In this document: in pieces, positions 8,512-17,205 of the stretch
Layout: each line of letters opens with the position of its first letter
How positions within the stretch are numbered: position 1 is the stretch's first letter
Assembly: GCA_963674895.2 (NCBI GenBank)
Contig: CAXXCY010000003.1
Span: forward strand, 310,001 to 374,000
From: CAXXOK01 sp963674895
Lineage (GTDB): Bacteria > Bacillota > Clostridia > Christensenellales > Aristaeellaceae
Length of the DNA stretch: 64,000 nucleotides
Direction: 5' to 3'
Notes under the pieces: generated by a model
The model's database searches: none
What the model was told of the DNA's origin: nothing
What the model saw: the letters and a program-made list of their open reading frames with translations, nothing else
Made by a program: the position numbers and the translations under genes

Positions 8512-8893
8512 CCAAAGTCACCACCTTCTTGCGCGGTTTTGTGGCTTTCGGCGTGGGTGTTTCGGCAGCATTCGCCGTAGTGGTTTCCTCCAGGAGTATC
8601 GCTGCCGTTTGAACTGTCTCCGGTATTGGCTCAGTTGCTTTTGCTGGAATTGGCACGGCCTCAGGCTGCGCTACAGTTTTGTTTGTGTCTGCCTGTGCAG
8701 GAGATGGGGGCGTGGGGGTAAACTCGTGTTTTGTATTGATGTGCTCAGCCGCAGGCTGCTGGTCCGTCACGACGTAGCCCTTTTGCCTGAGCTTGGCGGC
8801 CAGGGAGACGTTTGCGGTATAAGCGATGCCATCCACAAACGCCAATCCCCAGTGCCGGCCATTGATCTTGAGGTTGCTTTCGATCTTGAGCAT
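8492..8893 (-). CDS. Unrecognised structural-module protein with Pro/Ala/Thr-rich linker
   Basis: A 133-aa protein whose ATG overlaps the upstream stop by one base (TAATG). A compact N-terminal domain of about 45 residues (NGRHWGLAFVDGIAYTANVS, then a short helix) is followed by a low-complexity Pro/Ala/Thr/Lys-rich tail. The first domain could be an arm or adaptor in the capsid region; I do not recognise it. Position between the capsid-associated and connector genes implies a virion or assembly role. Confidence 0.6.
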   Translation of the reverse strand: MLKIESNLKINGRHWGLAFVDGIAYTANVSLAAKLRQKGYVVTDQQPAAEHINTKHEFTPTPPSPAQADTNKTVAQPEAVPIPAKATEPIPETVQTAAILLEETTTANAAETPTPKATKPRKKVVTLDAVDEH

Positions 8894-9468
8894 TAGGCTT
8901 TGAGCGTCAGATTGCCCTTGGCAATCGCGTCCACAACACCGTCTGCGGTGACGCGCACAACGGTGAATTTATCATCGGAAGCATTATTCGGATCGACCTC
9001 GTCCGCCACACCTGTAACCAGGGTCAGCTCCTGCCAATCGTTATCCGGCACGTCGCCGTACAGGATGTCCGGAGAGGTGGTTGCCGCGGTCTTGAGGTAG
9101 TAGGTTGAAGTGCCGGGATCCGTGATCGTGATCTTGGTCTTGCCGCTGCCGGCGGTCGCTGCCGCGCTGGCCACGGTCAGGGCTGCGATCATCTTGGCGC
9201 TGATCAGGGTTTCCAGGGCACGGACTTTGGCATACTTGCTGTCCAAAGCAGAGGGAGTACCACCGAAGTACGTAATCAGATCATCAATCTGAGCCACGGT
9301 CAGGCCGTCCCAGACCTCCAGCGTGTGCTTGCTGGTATCGATGGTATAGCCAGCGTCGGTGAAGAAGGTAGTCTCATCCCCGACATCGAGAACAGCAACA
9401 CCGGCTACAAAGGCCAGACCGGACCAGTCGCATTCATGAGCGGCATTGGGCGCGTAAATTCTGGGCAT
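8893..9468 (-). CDS. Putative head decoration/fibre protein
   Basis: A 191-aa protein directly downstream of the capsid gene. The start is ATG 9468 (MPRIYAPNAAHECDW) after AAGGAGAG; the upstream open frame is a shadow of the capsid gene. Residues 1-95 look globular with CDWSGLAFVAGVAVLDVGD, and the second half is Thr/Ala/Asp-rich and beta-like (TITDPGTSTYYLKTA). Position and composition suggest a capsid decoration or head fibre protein; this is inference. Confidence 0.6.
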   Translation of the reverse strand: MPRIYAPNAAHECDWSGLAFVAGVAVLDVGDETTFFTDAGYTIDTSKHTLEVWDGLTVAQIDDLITYFGGTPSALDSKYAKVRALETLISAKMIAALTVASAAATAGSGKTKITITDPGTSTYYLKTAATTSPDILYGDVPDNDWQELTLVTGVADEVDPNNASDDKFTVVRVTADGVVDAIAKGNLTLKA

Positions 9469-9485
9469 TGATTCTTCACTCTCCT

Positions 9486-10439
9486 TTACGCGATCAGGAC
9501 GTTGCGGAGCACGGCGGCAGAGCGGGTGGCCTTGACCGCCATCGCGGCGACCATTTCCACTTCGCCGGTCTTCACCGCGCCGGGCAGTGTCATATCGGGC
9601 AGGTATTCCCGCACCAGCTTCGAGCCCTCGGGAGATACGCCATGCACGCCGTCCAGCGCCAGGCGCACCGCGTAGATGCTCGTAGTGCCGGCGACTGCGG
9701 TCTCGATGACCGGCAGCGAGGTCCCAGCCTTGTCGCCCAGTGCGATGACCAGCGACGGTCCCCACTGGTAGGTCTCATTGCCGTAGGTGTCCTTGGATGC
9801 CAGGTTGATGCCCGCGCGGTCCATCACAGACTGGAAGACCGACAGCATGTCATTATTCATGAGGTACAGGGTCGGAGCGCCGTCCATCAGGGCGCGCAGC
9901 CGGCGCAGGTTGTCCAGGAACACCTTCCAGTTGCTGTCGATATCCCCGGAGCTGTTCAGGTCGATGGGGGCGGTAGGGGTCAGTTCCGTGGAACTGCCGG
10001 TCAGTGCCTTGTCCAGACCGTCGAACTCGGTCCCGGCACCGATGCCGCTATCCCCGTTGATGAACATGTCGTGGAACTTCGCGATGGTCGCCTTGGTTTT
10101 CTGACCGATCTGGAACAGCACATGATCCACGACCTGGACTTCGTCCTCCGCGATGACGCGGTCAATCTGGAACGAACCGCCGAACACCTTCAGGTTGACT
10201 GTGTGCTGCGTGGTGACGGCTTCCTGCGGCGTATACTCCGCATTGATCGCGCGCACATCGGCGGACGGCAGCGTTGAGATGCGGTTATACACGTATGCCA
10301 TGGTTTTGCCGCCCTGGGGCTTGACGCAGTTGTCAAACGGGATCCGGTCAAGGAGCGCGGACTTCCGGAACTCATCGATGACGGACGTGGTGAGCTTGCT
10401 GTCGCTCAGTTCCCGGGCTTGCGCTAGTGTAATTGCCAT
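9486..10439 (-). CDS. Phage major capsid protein (HK97-like fold)
   Basis: A 317-aa shell protein. The N-terminal part (ELSDSKLTTSVIDEFRKSAL..IPF) and the centre (FGGSFQIDRVIAEDEVQVVDH, then AKFHDMFINGDSG) match HK97-fold major capsid proteins of Firmicute siphophages, and the C-terminal SIYAVRLALDGVHGVSPEGS is also typical. Start ATG 10439 is preceded by CAGGAGG. It follows the scaffold gene, as expected when the scaffold is a separate protein. Confidence 0.9.
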   Translation of the reverse strand: MAITLAQARELSDSKLTTSVIDEFRKSALLDRIPFDNCVKPQGGKTMAYVYNRISTLPSADVRAINAEYTPQEAVTTQHTVNLKVFGGSFQIDRVIAEDEVQVVDHVLFQIGQKTKATIAKFHDMFINGDSGIGAGTEFDGLDKALTGSSTELTPTAPIDLNSSGDIDSNWKVFLDNLRRLRALMDGAPTLYLMNNDMLSVFQSVMDRAGINLASKDTYGNETYQWGPSLVIALGDKAGTSLPVIETAVAGTTSIYAVRLALDGVHGVSPEGSKLVREYLPDMTLPGAVKTGEVEMVAAMAVKATRSAAVLRNVLIA

Positions 10440-10459
10440 TTATGTTGGCCTCCTGTTGA

Positions 10460-11140
10460 TTATTGTTTGTGGTACATGGTCTCCATGATCTCGGACTTCG
10501 CGTCCTTTTCAGGCGGAGCGCCGGTACCCTGTTTCATGCCGCCGGCCGCCTGCGTGCCGAACAGGTAGGGTTTTTCCTTTTTGAGGGCGTCGAGCGCTTC
10601 CTTGACGCCGGTCACTTCGCCTTTTGTATTGACCTTAATGGCGTCATCGGGGAGGAGTTGCAAAGCAACATCAGTGTCCAGGAGTCCGAGCTCCGTACCG
10701 ACCTTGGTGACCTCTGCGGAGATCTGCATTTTTCGGACTTTGGTGTTTGCCTCATCCAGCAGCTTCTGCACGTTCTCCGGCAGCTGGGACGCTTTTTCCG
10801 CCTTGGCCTTCTCCATAATGTCTTTGGCCTCGTCTTCAGTGAACCCGTACTGCTCCGCCATGCTCTTGAGCACGCCTTTCTCCGCACGACTGGTCCGATC
10901 ATCGACGGCTTTCATGAGCGCATCGGCGAACTCCGTAGCGTCAAGCTGCTGTTGGGGTTCGGGCTGAGGTTGGGGCTTGGGTTCAGGCTGCTTTACTTCC
11001 GGCTGTTTGGTTTCAGGTTGCTTCGCTGCAGGGGCCTTGGCCTCCGGCTGGGGTTTGGTTTCCGGGGCTGTCTCGGGCTGTTTCTCCACCTGCCCGCCGC
11101 CGTCGCCTGCGTCGTAAAAGAAATGAGGGTGAAAATTCAT
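10460..11140 (-). CDS. Phage scaffolding protein
   Basis: A 226-aa very charged protein. The first 75 residues are a Lys-Pro-Glu-Gln repeat region (KQPETKQPEVKQPEPKPQPQ), followed by a coiled-coil-like segment (about 80-175). A less conserved C-terminus ends MKQGTGAPPEKDAKSEIMET, a usual capsid-binding end. This is the architecture of the scaffolds (DUF4355/gp20-like) that shape the procapsid and are then lost. ATG 11140 follows GGGAGGAG. Confidence 0.88.
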   Translation of the reverse strand: MNFHPHFFYDAGDGGGQVEKQPETAPETKPQPEAKAPAAKQPETKQPEVKQPEPKPQPQPEPQQQLDATEFADALMKAVDDRTSRAEKGVLKSMAEQYGFTEDEAKDIMEKAKAEKASQLPENVQKLLDEANTKVRKMQISAEVTKVGTELGLLDTDVALQLLPDDAIKVNTKGEVTGVKEALDALKKEKPYLFGTQAAGGMKQGTGAPPEKDAKSEIMETMYHKQ

Positions 11141-11335
11141 AGGATCTCCTCCCGTTTATAGACCGTCGTCTGTAATATCCGGCTATGCCGTGTGCATCCG
11201 CATGTACAAGGCCCATGCGTAGGCAAGAAAAAACGCATGCCGTCGAATGGCTTGCGCTAGTATCGCGGGATGATTGCCCGGGCCATTCAATGGGGTTTGT
11301 TGACAGAATGGTTTTTAGAACAATTTCAAAAGCTG

Positions 11336-11344
11336 TGCTATAAT
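11336..11344 (+). promoter_or_regulatory. Extended -10 promoter of the peptide/HEAT unit
   Basis: TGC immediately followed by TATAAT (11339-11344) forms an extended -10; no good -35 lies at 17 bp, although a TTGACA is present further up at 11300-11305. Expected transcription start is near 11351, just ahead of the ribosome binding site at 11353-11358. Confidence 0.6.
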
Positions 11345-11368
11345 GGAGCTATGGGAGAGGATGAAAAC

Positions 11369-11458
11369 GTGAAAAAAAGACCGATTTTCAGCATGCCTAT
11401 AATTTATCTGCCTACGCCTTACTTTTACATGCCGGTTTTCATTCCCGGCAGAACCTGA
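11369..11458 (+). CDS. 29-aa Pro/aromatic-rich peptide
   Basis: Likely start GTG 11369 with GGGAGAGG upstream at 8 nt; ATG 11351 is in frame but lies at the predicted transcription start. The peptide (KKRPIFSMPIIYLPTPYFYM and nine more residues) has a basic N-terminus, a short hydrophobic Pro/Tyr/Phe-rich core and a basic end, so it may be membrane associated. It is followed 25 bp later by the HEAT-repeat gene and probably shares its transcript. I do not recognise it. Confidence 0.5.
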   Translation: MKKRPIFSMPIIYLPTPYFYMPVFIPGRT

Positions 11459-11483
11459 AATGCCAAAGGAGGGAGTTTCTGAA

Positions 11484-11813
11484 ATGTTTGGTAATAAGAT
11501 GAATCAGGTGGAAAAAGCCATCAAAAAGAACCATACATCCGCATTGATTGAACTCTGTAACAACAAGGATCAGGAGGTCAGTATAGCTGCGATTGCGGGG
11601 CTGGGATCCGTTGGCGGGGATGACGCCGCGAATTATCTGATCTCCCGCTTGCAGAGCACTGAGCCGAACGTGCGTATTGCCGTAGCACATGCGCTGGGAG
11701 AGCTTGGAGATATGCATACCAAAGCCTTCGTTGCTGCGCAACTGAACAAGGAAGAGGACCCCGATGTTCGCAAGGCTCTGAGCAATGCCATGTCGGAAAT
11801 CAGAAGCTATTAG
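11484..11813 (+). CDS. HEAT-repeat protein
   Basis: A 109-aa helical-repeat protein. About three HEAT/PBS-lyase-type repeats are visible: QEVSIAAIAGLGSVGGDDAA, EPNVRIAVAHALGELGDMHT and DPDVRKALSNAMSEI, each with the Asp-Pro/Val-Arg and Ala-Leu-Gly pattern. Such repeats bind proteins or cofactor-loaded partners. The start is ATG 11484 because AAAGGAGGG (about 11463-11471) is correctly spaced from it, unlike ATG 11460. The gene lies antisense between the scaffold and minor capsid genes, so it is probably cargo with a role in the lysogen rather than the virion. Confidence 0.85.
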   Translation: MFGNKMNQVEKAIKKNHTSALIELCNNKDQEVSIAAIAGLGSVGGDDAANYLISRLQSTEPNVRIAVAHALGELGDMHTKAFVAAQLNKEEDPDVRKALSNAMSEIRSY

Positions 11814-11900
11814 GCGTGGGTATCTTCGTGGGATAATGAGCCGAATCAACAGCAAACGGCTGCTTTTCGAGTGACGAAACATCGACCGCATTCTGTGTGA

Positions 11901-12065
11901 TTATTGTCCAACAAATAAGGCGTCTCCGTCTTCATCAGGCGGCTGTTCCATCGGGAAAAAGCTGATGGTAACGACGCCATCCGGATCGACCTGCGCGTTG
12001 GCGATGAATCCGTCGTCTACAGTAGCGATAATCGCACCGTTTGGAGTTTTGAGAGTTACTTCCAA
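11901..12065 (-). CDS. Small 54-aa phage protein with TTG start
   Basis: Begins at TTG 12065, eight bases after a clear GGAGGT (12074-12079), and ends with TAA at 11901. Sequence LEVTLKTPNGAIIATVDDGF continues with acidic residues to an MEQPPDEDGD tail. It lies between the minor capsid and scaffold genes in the same direction, so it is a phage late gene; the beta-rich start and acidic end would suit a small capsid-associated protein, but I do not recognise it. Confidence 0.7.
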   Translation of the reverse strand: MEVTLKTPNGAIIATVDDGFIANAQVDPDGVVTISFFPMEQPPDEDGDALFVGQ

Positions 12066-12117
12066 AAATCAGGACCTCCAAAAATTATGATAAAATTGAA
12101 AAGAGGGGGGTGTGAAT

Positions 12118-12315
12118 ATGCCCAATTCAGATGAGAGAGCCGTGCATTCTGGTCATCCTGGACACCACGGCCATCATGAAATGCATGTCCCGCATGATGA
12201 AAAGACCGAAGACAACCGTGAACTGTTGAAAGGTAAACCGTTTCCGCTAACCTCAAAACCTACCCACACCAACGATAAAAAACCTTTGATGCGGTTCAGG
12301 CGGCGGAAAGGATAA
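12118..12315 (+). CDS. Small His-rich protein, probably metal binding
   Basis: A 65-aa product from ATG 12118, preceded by GAGGGGGG at 7-nt spacing (a GTG at 12112 is too close). Residues 10-27 hold eight His (HSGHPGHHGHHEMHVPHDE), a likely zinc, nickel or copper binding stretch; the C-terminus is basic (MRFRRRKG). A TATGAT at 12086-12091 may be its -10. It starts back to back with the 54-aa gene and converges on the minor capsid gene. I do not recognise the family. Confidence 0.7.
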   Translation: MPNSDERAVHSGHPGHHGHHEMHVPHDEKTEDNRELLKGKPFPLTSKPTHTNDKKPLMRFRRRKG

Positions 12316-12377
12316 GAGGAAATACTGCGTGACTCGGCCTACAATAGCCGCCTTGCTTCTGCTTGGCGGTTTTAAAG

Positions 12378-13592
12378 TTACTTTCTCCTCGCTGCCCATG
12401 TCGCTTTGGATGCCTGGCTTCTGCCATAGCCGTAGACCTGTACCCGGTCACTGTAGTAGGGCAGATGGTTCTGAAAACAGACGGCTTTCAACTTTGCCAT
12501 TCTCTCCTTCACCGCCTTGGCCGCCAGCTGAAACGCCTCGGTGTCTCCGGCAGCGTCATAGCATGCCGCTACCCGCTTGGCGTTGCGCACCTCGCGTTCA
12601 TAGTAGCGTTGCTGCTGGGTTGCTTCGTAACGCTCCTCAACATCCGCAGCCGGTTCATCGTGCTGCTTGCTGACGCCGGGAACGAACGGGTCCGGGGCAT
12701 GATGGCAGTTGATACCCCATAACCCTGCCGGATGCCCGTAGGTGGTCTGTCCAACCGGGATATACGCAATACTGTTCCCATAGCGGTCTTTGGTGGTTCC
12801 GCTCTCGTTGCTCATGCTGATTATGGCCCCCTGAAACGGCGCGCACAGCGGCCGGGCAGTCGCATTCACCGGCACGATCACCAGGTCCAGATCGTATTCC
12901 TTGTTTTGCTGGAATACGGCTTCCCGGGCCACATTGGCGGCAGTTGTTCGCACGTCCATGTTGACGTACGCTTCCGGGGACCAGAGATGCCCTGCCTTGT
13001 CAATAAAACCGACAATCCCTTCCTGTGCCATCTGCTTGATCGCGCTGCGTACCGCTGCCTGCCGGCTGGAGATGCCCGTAACGACTTCCCCGGTCGCGGT
13101 GTTCAGCGCTCCCTGTGCGATATCCCGCAGATATTCCTGGCTCATCATGATGGTGGAGATGACCTTGCGCATCGCGTTTTCGCTGGAAGTGAGCATCACG
13201 GTATTGACCAGGTTATACTGCCGCACCGCCTGGTTGGAGTAATACTGCAGGATCCCCCGCATGGATTCGGAAAGGCCAGGGGGTGGTGCGGACAGGATTC
13301 CCGCCTCTACCCCTTGGAGCAGCTCCGGAAGATTCTTATCGAGAACTTGCGTCATGACCCGTTCCAATGCAAGCTCCGTCATGCCGGTAGCATCACCGAT
13401 CGTTTGCGCGATGATTTTCAGGCTTTCCTGCCGCAGCTGCCCGAGCTCCAGCAACTTCAGGGTTTCCCAGTCGAATACGCCCTCCCGGTCCAGCGCAGCG
13501 AACTTGAAATGTCGGGCAATGTTCTGCAGCAGCAGATCCACGCAATCGGCATACACCCGGACAATCGGGGCGGAGTATTCATCCAGCCTCAT
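12378..13592 (-). CDS. Phage minor capsid protein (Phage_min_cap2-like, head morphogenesis)
   Basis: A 404-aa protein immediately after the portal gene, overlapping it by 4 nt. The centre (about 165-310) has features of the SPP1 gp7/Mu gpF-type domain: SSRQAAVRSAIKQMAQEG, DVRTTAANVAREA, and WGINCHHAPDPFVPG, the conserved Cys/His signature of this domain. The N-terminal 150 residues are helical. The protein binds the portal and aids head assembly or DNA entry. Confidence 0.85.
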   Translation of the reverse strand: MRLDEYSAPIVRVYADCVDLLLQNIARHFKFAALDREGVFDWETLKLLELGQLRQESLKIIAQTIGDATGMTELALERVMTQVLDKNLPELLQGVEAGILSAPPPGLSESMRGILQYYSNQAVRQYNLVNTVMLTSSENAMRKVISTIMMSQEYLRDIAQGALNTATGEVVTGISSRQAAVRSAIKQMAQEGIVGFIDKAGHLWSPEAYVNMDVRTTAANVAREAVFQQNKEYDLDLVIVPVNATARPLCAPFQGAIISMSNESGTTKDRYGNSIAYIPVGQTTYGHPAGLWGINCHHAPDPFVPGVSKQHDEPAADVEERYEATQQQRYYEREVRNAKRVAACYDAAGDTEAFQLAAKAVKERMAKLKAVCFQNHLPYYSDRVQVYGYGRSQASKATWAARRK

Positions 13593-14977
13593 GCCCGTTC
13601 ACCGGACAGCAGATCGTCCACGGTTTCCGACTGGATGATCTGCTCGCTTGCAATCTGCTTCAATCGGGCTTCGGCTTCCTTCTCATCACAGTGATCGATT
13701 TCCATGATCGCCGCCTTTTTGCTCTTCAGACCGGAGGTGACCAGCTCGATATTCCGCCGGATGATCGTCCCAGTGTCCTCGAAGATCGAATCATCAAACT
13801 CGACATTTACTGGGATACCGGCATCCTTCCCGCTCAGTTCCGCCAGCGCCCGGACCATGCCGATGACCGCGCGTTCCAGCGGCTTTTCGTGCCGTTTGAC
13901 GCTCTGGTACAGGTCGTCGTCTTCGCTGATGATCTCCGTGGCGGTCTTCGCCGGTACACCAGATTGATCGAACCGGTACCGCCCGGCGCCCAGACCGCAT
14001 TTCTTGGACAGCAGGTCCATCATCCGCTGGAGGCCCACCTCGTGTTCAGTGCACCGGAGGGAGAAATCCAGCTCCTTGGGATCATTCTTTCCGTCATCGT
14101 CCTGCTGATACACATAGATCAGGACATCGTTGGGATCGAAGACCGGCTTCATGGTGCCGCCCTCTTCCAGCAGAATCTGCGCCAGCTTCTGCGGCATCAT
14201 GAGGCGCTTCTTCCCCAGGATGAACTCGTTGACGTAGCTGTCATACACCAGGTCGCAGCCTTTCAGCTGGTCGATGCACGCGCCGTACACGCTCATGCCC
14301 ATGGGATTGTTCAGGTCGACACTGTTGACGATGCCCGGGCGAAGGATCTGGAACAGCGGCGCCTGTGTGGGGCCTGTCTGCGGCTTGACGCCCTCAGGCA
14401 GGGGAATGACCCCGCCGGCATCGTCCAGCGCGACGTTGGCCACGTGATGCCCCGTGTCGGCCTTCGTGTGGATCTGGATGTAATACCCCTGTTTGGCATC
14501 CTTTCCGCTGCCATATACGGTCCGGCTGCCGAAGGCGCATTCCGTAATTCGATCCCCGTCCCAGGAAAGGGGGAAGATCATGTCCCCGCGGATATAGTCA
14601 ATGACGGGCGTGCCGTCCGCGGACAGGAACTCCACCAGCGCGCCGGTGCCCAGCGCCATCGTCAGCTCCAGAAGCCGGTTGCAGCGGTCGTAGAACGCGT
14701 TGTCGGTCAGGATGCCGGGCAAGGTGTCAAATCCCTTTGCCGTAATCTGCACACGTTCGTTCAGCAGCATGGTGGCGTAGTCTTCGCAAACGGTTTTTGC
14801 CATGCCCAGTGTATACCGCTTCAGCTGCCGCGTGGTGCTGTTGACCGTTACGGTGTACTGGTGGAAATCCTTGAGATACCCCTGATACCAGTGCAGCCAC
14901 TGGTCGACGGTGTCGCTGTACGATGTTTGCACGAGGGTATAGCCCTGGCTTTTCAGGTACTGCTGGATTTTGTTCAT
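13589..14977 (-). CDS. Phage portal protein
   Basis: A 462-aa protein of the SPP1 gp6-type portal family, the ring through which DNA is packaged. The N-terminal MNKIQQYLKSQGYTLVQTSY, the middle GMSVYGACIDQLKGCDLVYDSY and the C-terminal helices (RNIELVTSGLKSKKAAIMEI) fit the family. It overlaps the large terminase gene by 4 nt (ATGA) at one end and the minor capsid gene by 4 nt at the other, so all three are translationally coupled. Confidence 0.92.
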   Translation of the reverse strand: MNKIQQYLKSQGYTLVQTSYSDTVDQWLHWYQGYLKDFHQYTVTVNSTTRQLKRYTLGMAKTVCEDYATMLLNERVQITAKGFDTLPGILTDNAFYDRCNRLLELTMALGTGALVEFLSADGTPVIDYIRGDMIFPLSWDGDRITECAFGSRTVYGSGKDAKQGYYIQIHTKADTGHHVANVALDDAGGVIPLPEGVKPQTGPTQAPLFQILRPGIVNSVDLNNPMGMSVYGACIDQLKGCDLVYDSYVNEFILGKKRLMMPQKLAQILLEEGGTMKPVFDPNDVLIYVYQQDDDGKNDPKELDFSLRCTEHEVGLQRMMDLLSKKCGLGAGRYRFDQSGVPAKTATEIISEDDDLYQSVKRHEKPLERAVIGMVRALAELSGKDAGIPVNVEFDDSIFEDTGTIIRRNIELVTSGLKSKKAAIMEIDHCDEKEAEARLKQIASEQIIQSETVDDLLSGERA

Positions 14978-16221
14978 ACGGGTTTCCGCCCTCCCTGCGC
15001 GTAGGTCATGGCTTCCATGTACGGCTCGAAGGAATACTCCAGTGCGTCCAGGCTGTCGATGTTCGTGGTGCCGTCATCCAGCCGGACATCCTCCAGCTTC
15101 TTGCTATCCCAAACAGCAGAGGAGAGCGCGTCACGAGTATGCTTACAGTCCTTCATGATGTGGTATCGCCCAGCGGCCATCATGCGGCACAGGAACCGGA
15201 TCCGGTCGGTGATCGGGCCTTTCTTCGCTTTCTCGACGCGCAAAGGTAGCTTCTCCCGGATGCAGGCGGAGCGCAGGCCCTGAATGAGAGTGCTTTCTGC
15301 ACTGTCGCAGTAAGCGATTCTGGCGCCGTATTGCTCACCGCATACCCGATAAAAGTCAACAAACGCTGTTTCGAGCTTTTCCGGCGTGATTTCGCCCTTA
15401 TGGTACCATTCGGCAAGGTTCGCCATCTCCCGCAAACCGTGGGTGAACCCGGTGCAGGTGAATGCGTGCCCGGAGCGGTTCCCGCCGAAGTCCACGCCGA
15501 TAGTAGCGGTGGATAATGGGTGTGTTTTCAACCATTCGGCGGTGATGATGAATTTTTCGGGATCATCTGCAAACGCTCGGTAGATGCTGCCCTCAGCGGC
15601 GACCCACAGGCCGTTGATATAGCGGTCGTAATAGACGGTGCCGGCGTACTCCCGTTTCAGGTTCTCCACGAATGCACTGTCCAAAAATGGATTGTCGTCA
15701 ATCGTGTACGCCTGCTGGTAGAGGTCGACGTCGCTGTCGAGGAATGCTTTGAACCAGTGATGGGGATTATCCGGGTTGCAGGTGCCGTCAAACCGGCTGT
15801 ATGGCTTGTCTAAACGGCTCTTGAGCATTGTGAACACGTCGGGATGCCAGGTCGTGACCTCGTCGCCGTAACAGTACTTGATGCCGCTGCCGCGCAGGCG
15901 GTTGACATGCCGGACATTGTCTGCACCCAGGCAATAACAGGATTCCCCGAACAGCTCTGCTGTGTTGTCACTGTGGATGTCGCTGACCAGATTGCCGCCG
16001 TACAGATCCTGCAACGGCGTAATAATATTCCGCTGGAGCGTTCCCCTCGTATTGCCAATGATGACGTTCAATCCGGGAAGGTTATGCCCGGCCAGGATGC
16101 GCTTGGGCAGCAGCAGGTAATCCCCGTAGGTCTTCCCGCTGCGGGTGGCGCCGGTTTTAACGTTCCAGCGCCGGGTGGCATTGCGGCGGTATTCCTGTTG
16201 CTTTTCACTCAGCAGAGCCAT
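14974..16221 (-). CDS. terL: Phage terminase large subunit
   Basis: The ATP-driven DNA packaging motor and headful nuclease. Walker A is GATRSGKT (residues 24-31), Walker B is near IKYCYGDEVTTW (about 115-125), and the C-terminal RNase-H-like nuclease has acidic sites in IGVDFGGNRSGHAF and AYCDSAESTLIQGL. Length (415 aa) is typical of the Terminase_3/6 type in Firmicute siphophages. Start ATG 16221 follows GGAGG at 6 nt. It is separated from the small subunit by an antisense recombinase gene, which is unusual. Confidence 0.93.
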   Translation of the reverse strand: MALLSEKQQEYRRNATRRWNVKTGATRSGKTYGDYLLLPKRILAGHNLPGLNVIIGNTRGTLQRNIITPLQDLYGGNLVSDIHSDNTAELFGESCYCLGADNVRHVNRLRGSGIKYCYGDEVTTWHPDVFTMLKSRLDKPYSRFDGTCNPDNPHHWFKAFLDSDVDLYQQAYTIDDNPFLDSAFVENLKREYAGTVYYDRYINGLWVAAEGSIYRAFADDPEKFIITAEWLKTHPLSTATIGVDFGGNRSGHAFTCTGFTHGLREMANLAEWYHKGEITPEKLETAFVDFYRVCGEQYGARIAYCDSAESTLIQGLRSACIREKLPLRVEKAKKGPITDRIRFLCRMMAAGRYHIMKDCKHTRDALSSAVWDSKKLEDVRLDDGTTNIDSLDALEYSFEPYMEAMTYAQGGRKPV

Positions 16222-16310
16222 CCGACGCCTCCATATTCAGAGTACTCATTACGGAATTAGTGTTATGTAATGAGAAAATGCTTGACTTCCAGCCCTGATA
16301 GAGCCAGTAA

Positions 16311-16343
16311 TCGTAGTACCTTGAAGCGAAGGAGATGCTACGA
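16311..16343 (+). promoter_or_regulatory. Hairpin enclosing the ribosome binding site of the recombinase
   Basis: TCGTAG (16311-16316) pairs with CTACGA (16338-16343), and CCTT (16319-16322) with AAGG (16329-16332). The AAGGAG ribosome binding site and the first base of the ATG fall in the paired region, so the fold could restrain translation of the recombinase. Confidence 0.55.
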
Positions 16344-17176
16344 TGCTGGATTTACAAGGCTTTCGGCTTTACCTGATGCGCATGGAACGAAGCGAGAATA
16401 CGATTGCCAGCTATCTACGAGACGTTACTGCATTCCTGCAATGGTACGACGGCGACTCGGAATCCATCCAAGAAATGACGCTGATCCACTACAAGCGATA
16501 CCTGAACCAGCAGGAAAAAAGCGTCATCACCGCCAACCGGAAACTGGCCAGTGTGAACGCGTTCTGCCGATACCTGTTTGAGGCACAGATCCTGTCTGAA
16601 GCCTATGCTGCAAAACTCACCAAAAACCGTGATAAGCCGGAGTACAAAGGATTACCAGTGCTGGAGCTCCATGCCCTGCACGAAAGCATCCTCGCGAGCG
16701 GCAACGCGATGCACATCTGCATCATCGAACTGCTGCTGGCGACAGGCATTCGGGTGAGTGAGCTGACAGGGCTGAAGCTGGCGGACATTTCGTTGAGGGA
16801 ACAGAGTCATATTCGTGTTCTCGGCAAAGGCAATGTCTACCGAATGCTCCCGTTGAACGAAGCGGCAACGGCTGCATTGGCAGAATATCTGATTGTTCGT
16901 GGAAACGCCGACACAGACCGTCTGCTGGTTGGGCAGCGTGGTCCGCTCGGACGTGGTGCCGTGGAGATCATCCTCGGAAACTGCGGGAAAGCGCTGGGTA
17001 TCAAGGTTACGCCGCATATGCTGCGGCACAGTTTGGCATATCAGCTGATCAAGAGCGGCGTCGCCATGACGACCATCCAGCAGATTTTGGGGCATGAGAG
17101 CATCCTGACCACAAACCTCTACACGCAGACCACCGCAAAGGATAAGGCGGATGCGTTAATGGCGCTGACTTGGTAG
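16343..17176 (+). CDS. Tyrosine recombinase (Xer/phage integrase family)
   Basis: A 277-aa recombinase with both parts: an N-terminal SAM-like core-binding domain (about 1-90, SENTIASYLRDVTAFLQWY) and a catalytic domain carrying the first Arg in ATGIRVSELTGLKL, HMLRHS (His and second Arg), ILGHES (His) and the nucleophile Tyr in TTNLYTQ. All key residues are present, so it should be active. Ribosome binding site GAAGGAG sits in a hairpin. The gene is antisense between the two terminase genes, not at a prophage end; it could be the prophage integrase in an odd place or a separate insertion. Confidence 0.92.
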   Translation: MLDLQGFRLYLMRMERSENTIASYLRDVTAFLQWYDGDSESIQEMTLIHYKRYLNQQEKSVITANRKLASVNAFCRYLFEAQILSEAYAAKLTKNRDKPEYKGLPVLELHALHESILASGNAMHICIIELLLATGIRVSELTGLKLADISLREQSHIRVLGKGNVYRMLPLNEAATAALAEYLIVRGNADTDRLLVGQRGPLGRGAVEIILGNCGKALGIKVTPHMLRHSLAYQLIKSGVAMTTIQQILGHESILTTNLYTQTTAKDKADALMALTW

Positions 17177-17205
17177 TATGGCACGATGATGTTCCAGCTG
17201 GTGTT

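Noticed and set aside
13691..15004. A 437-codon open frame on the plus strand across the portal gene
   Set aside because: Antisense to a complete portal gene; no start signal and no recognisable motifs.
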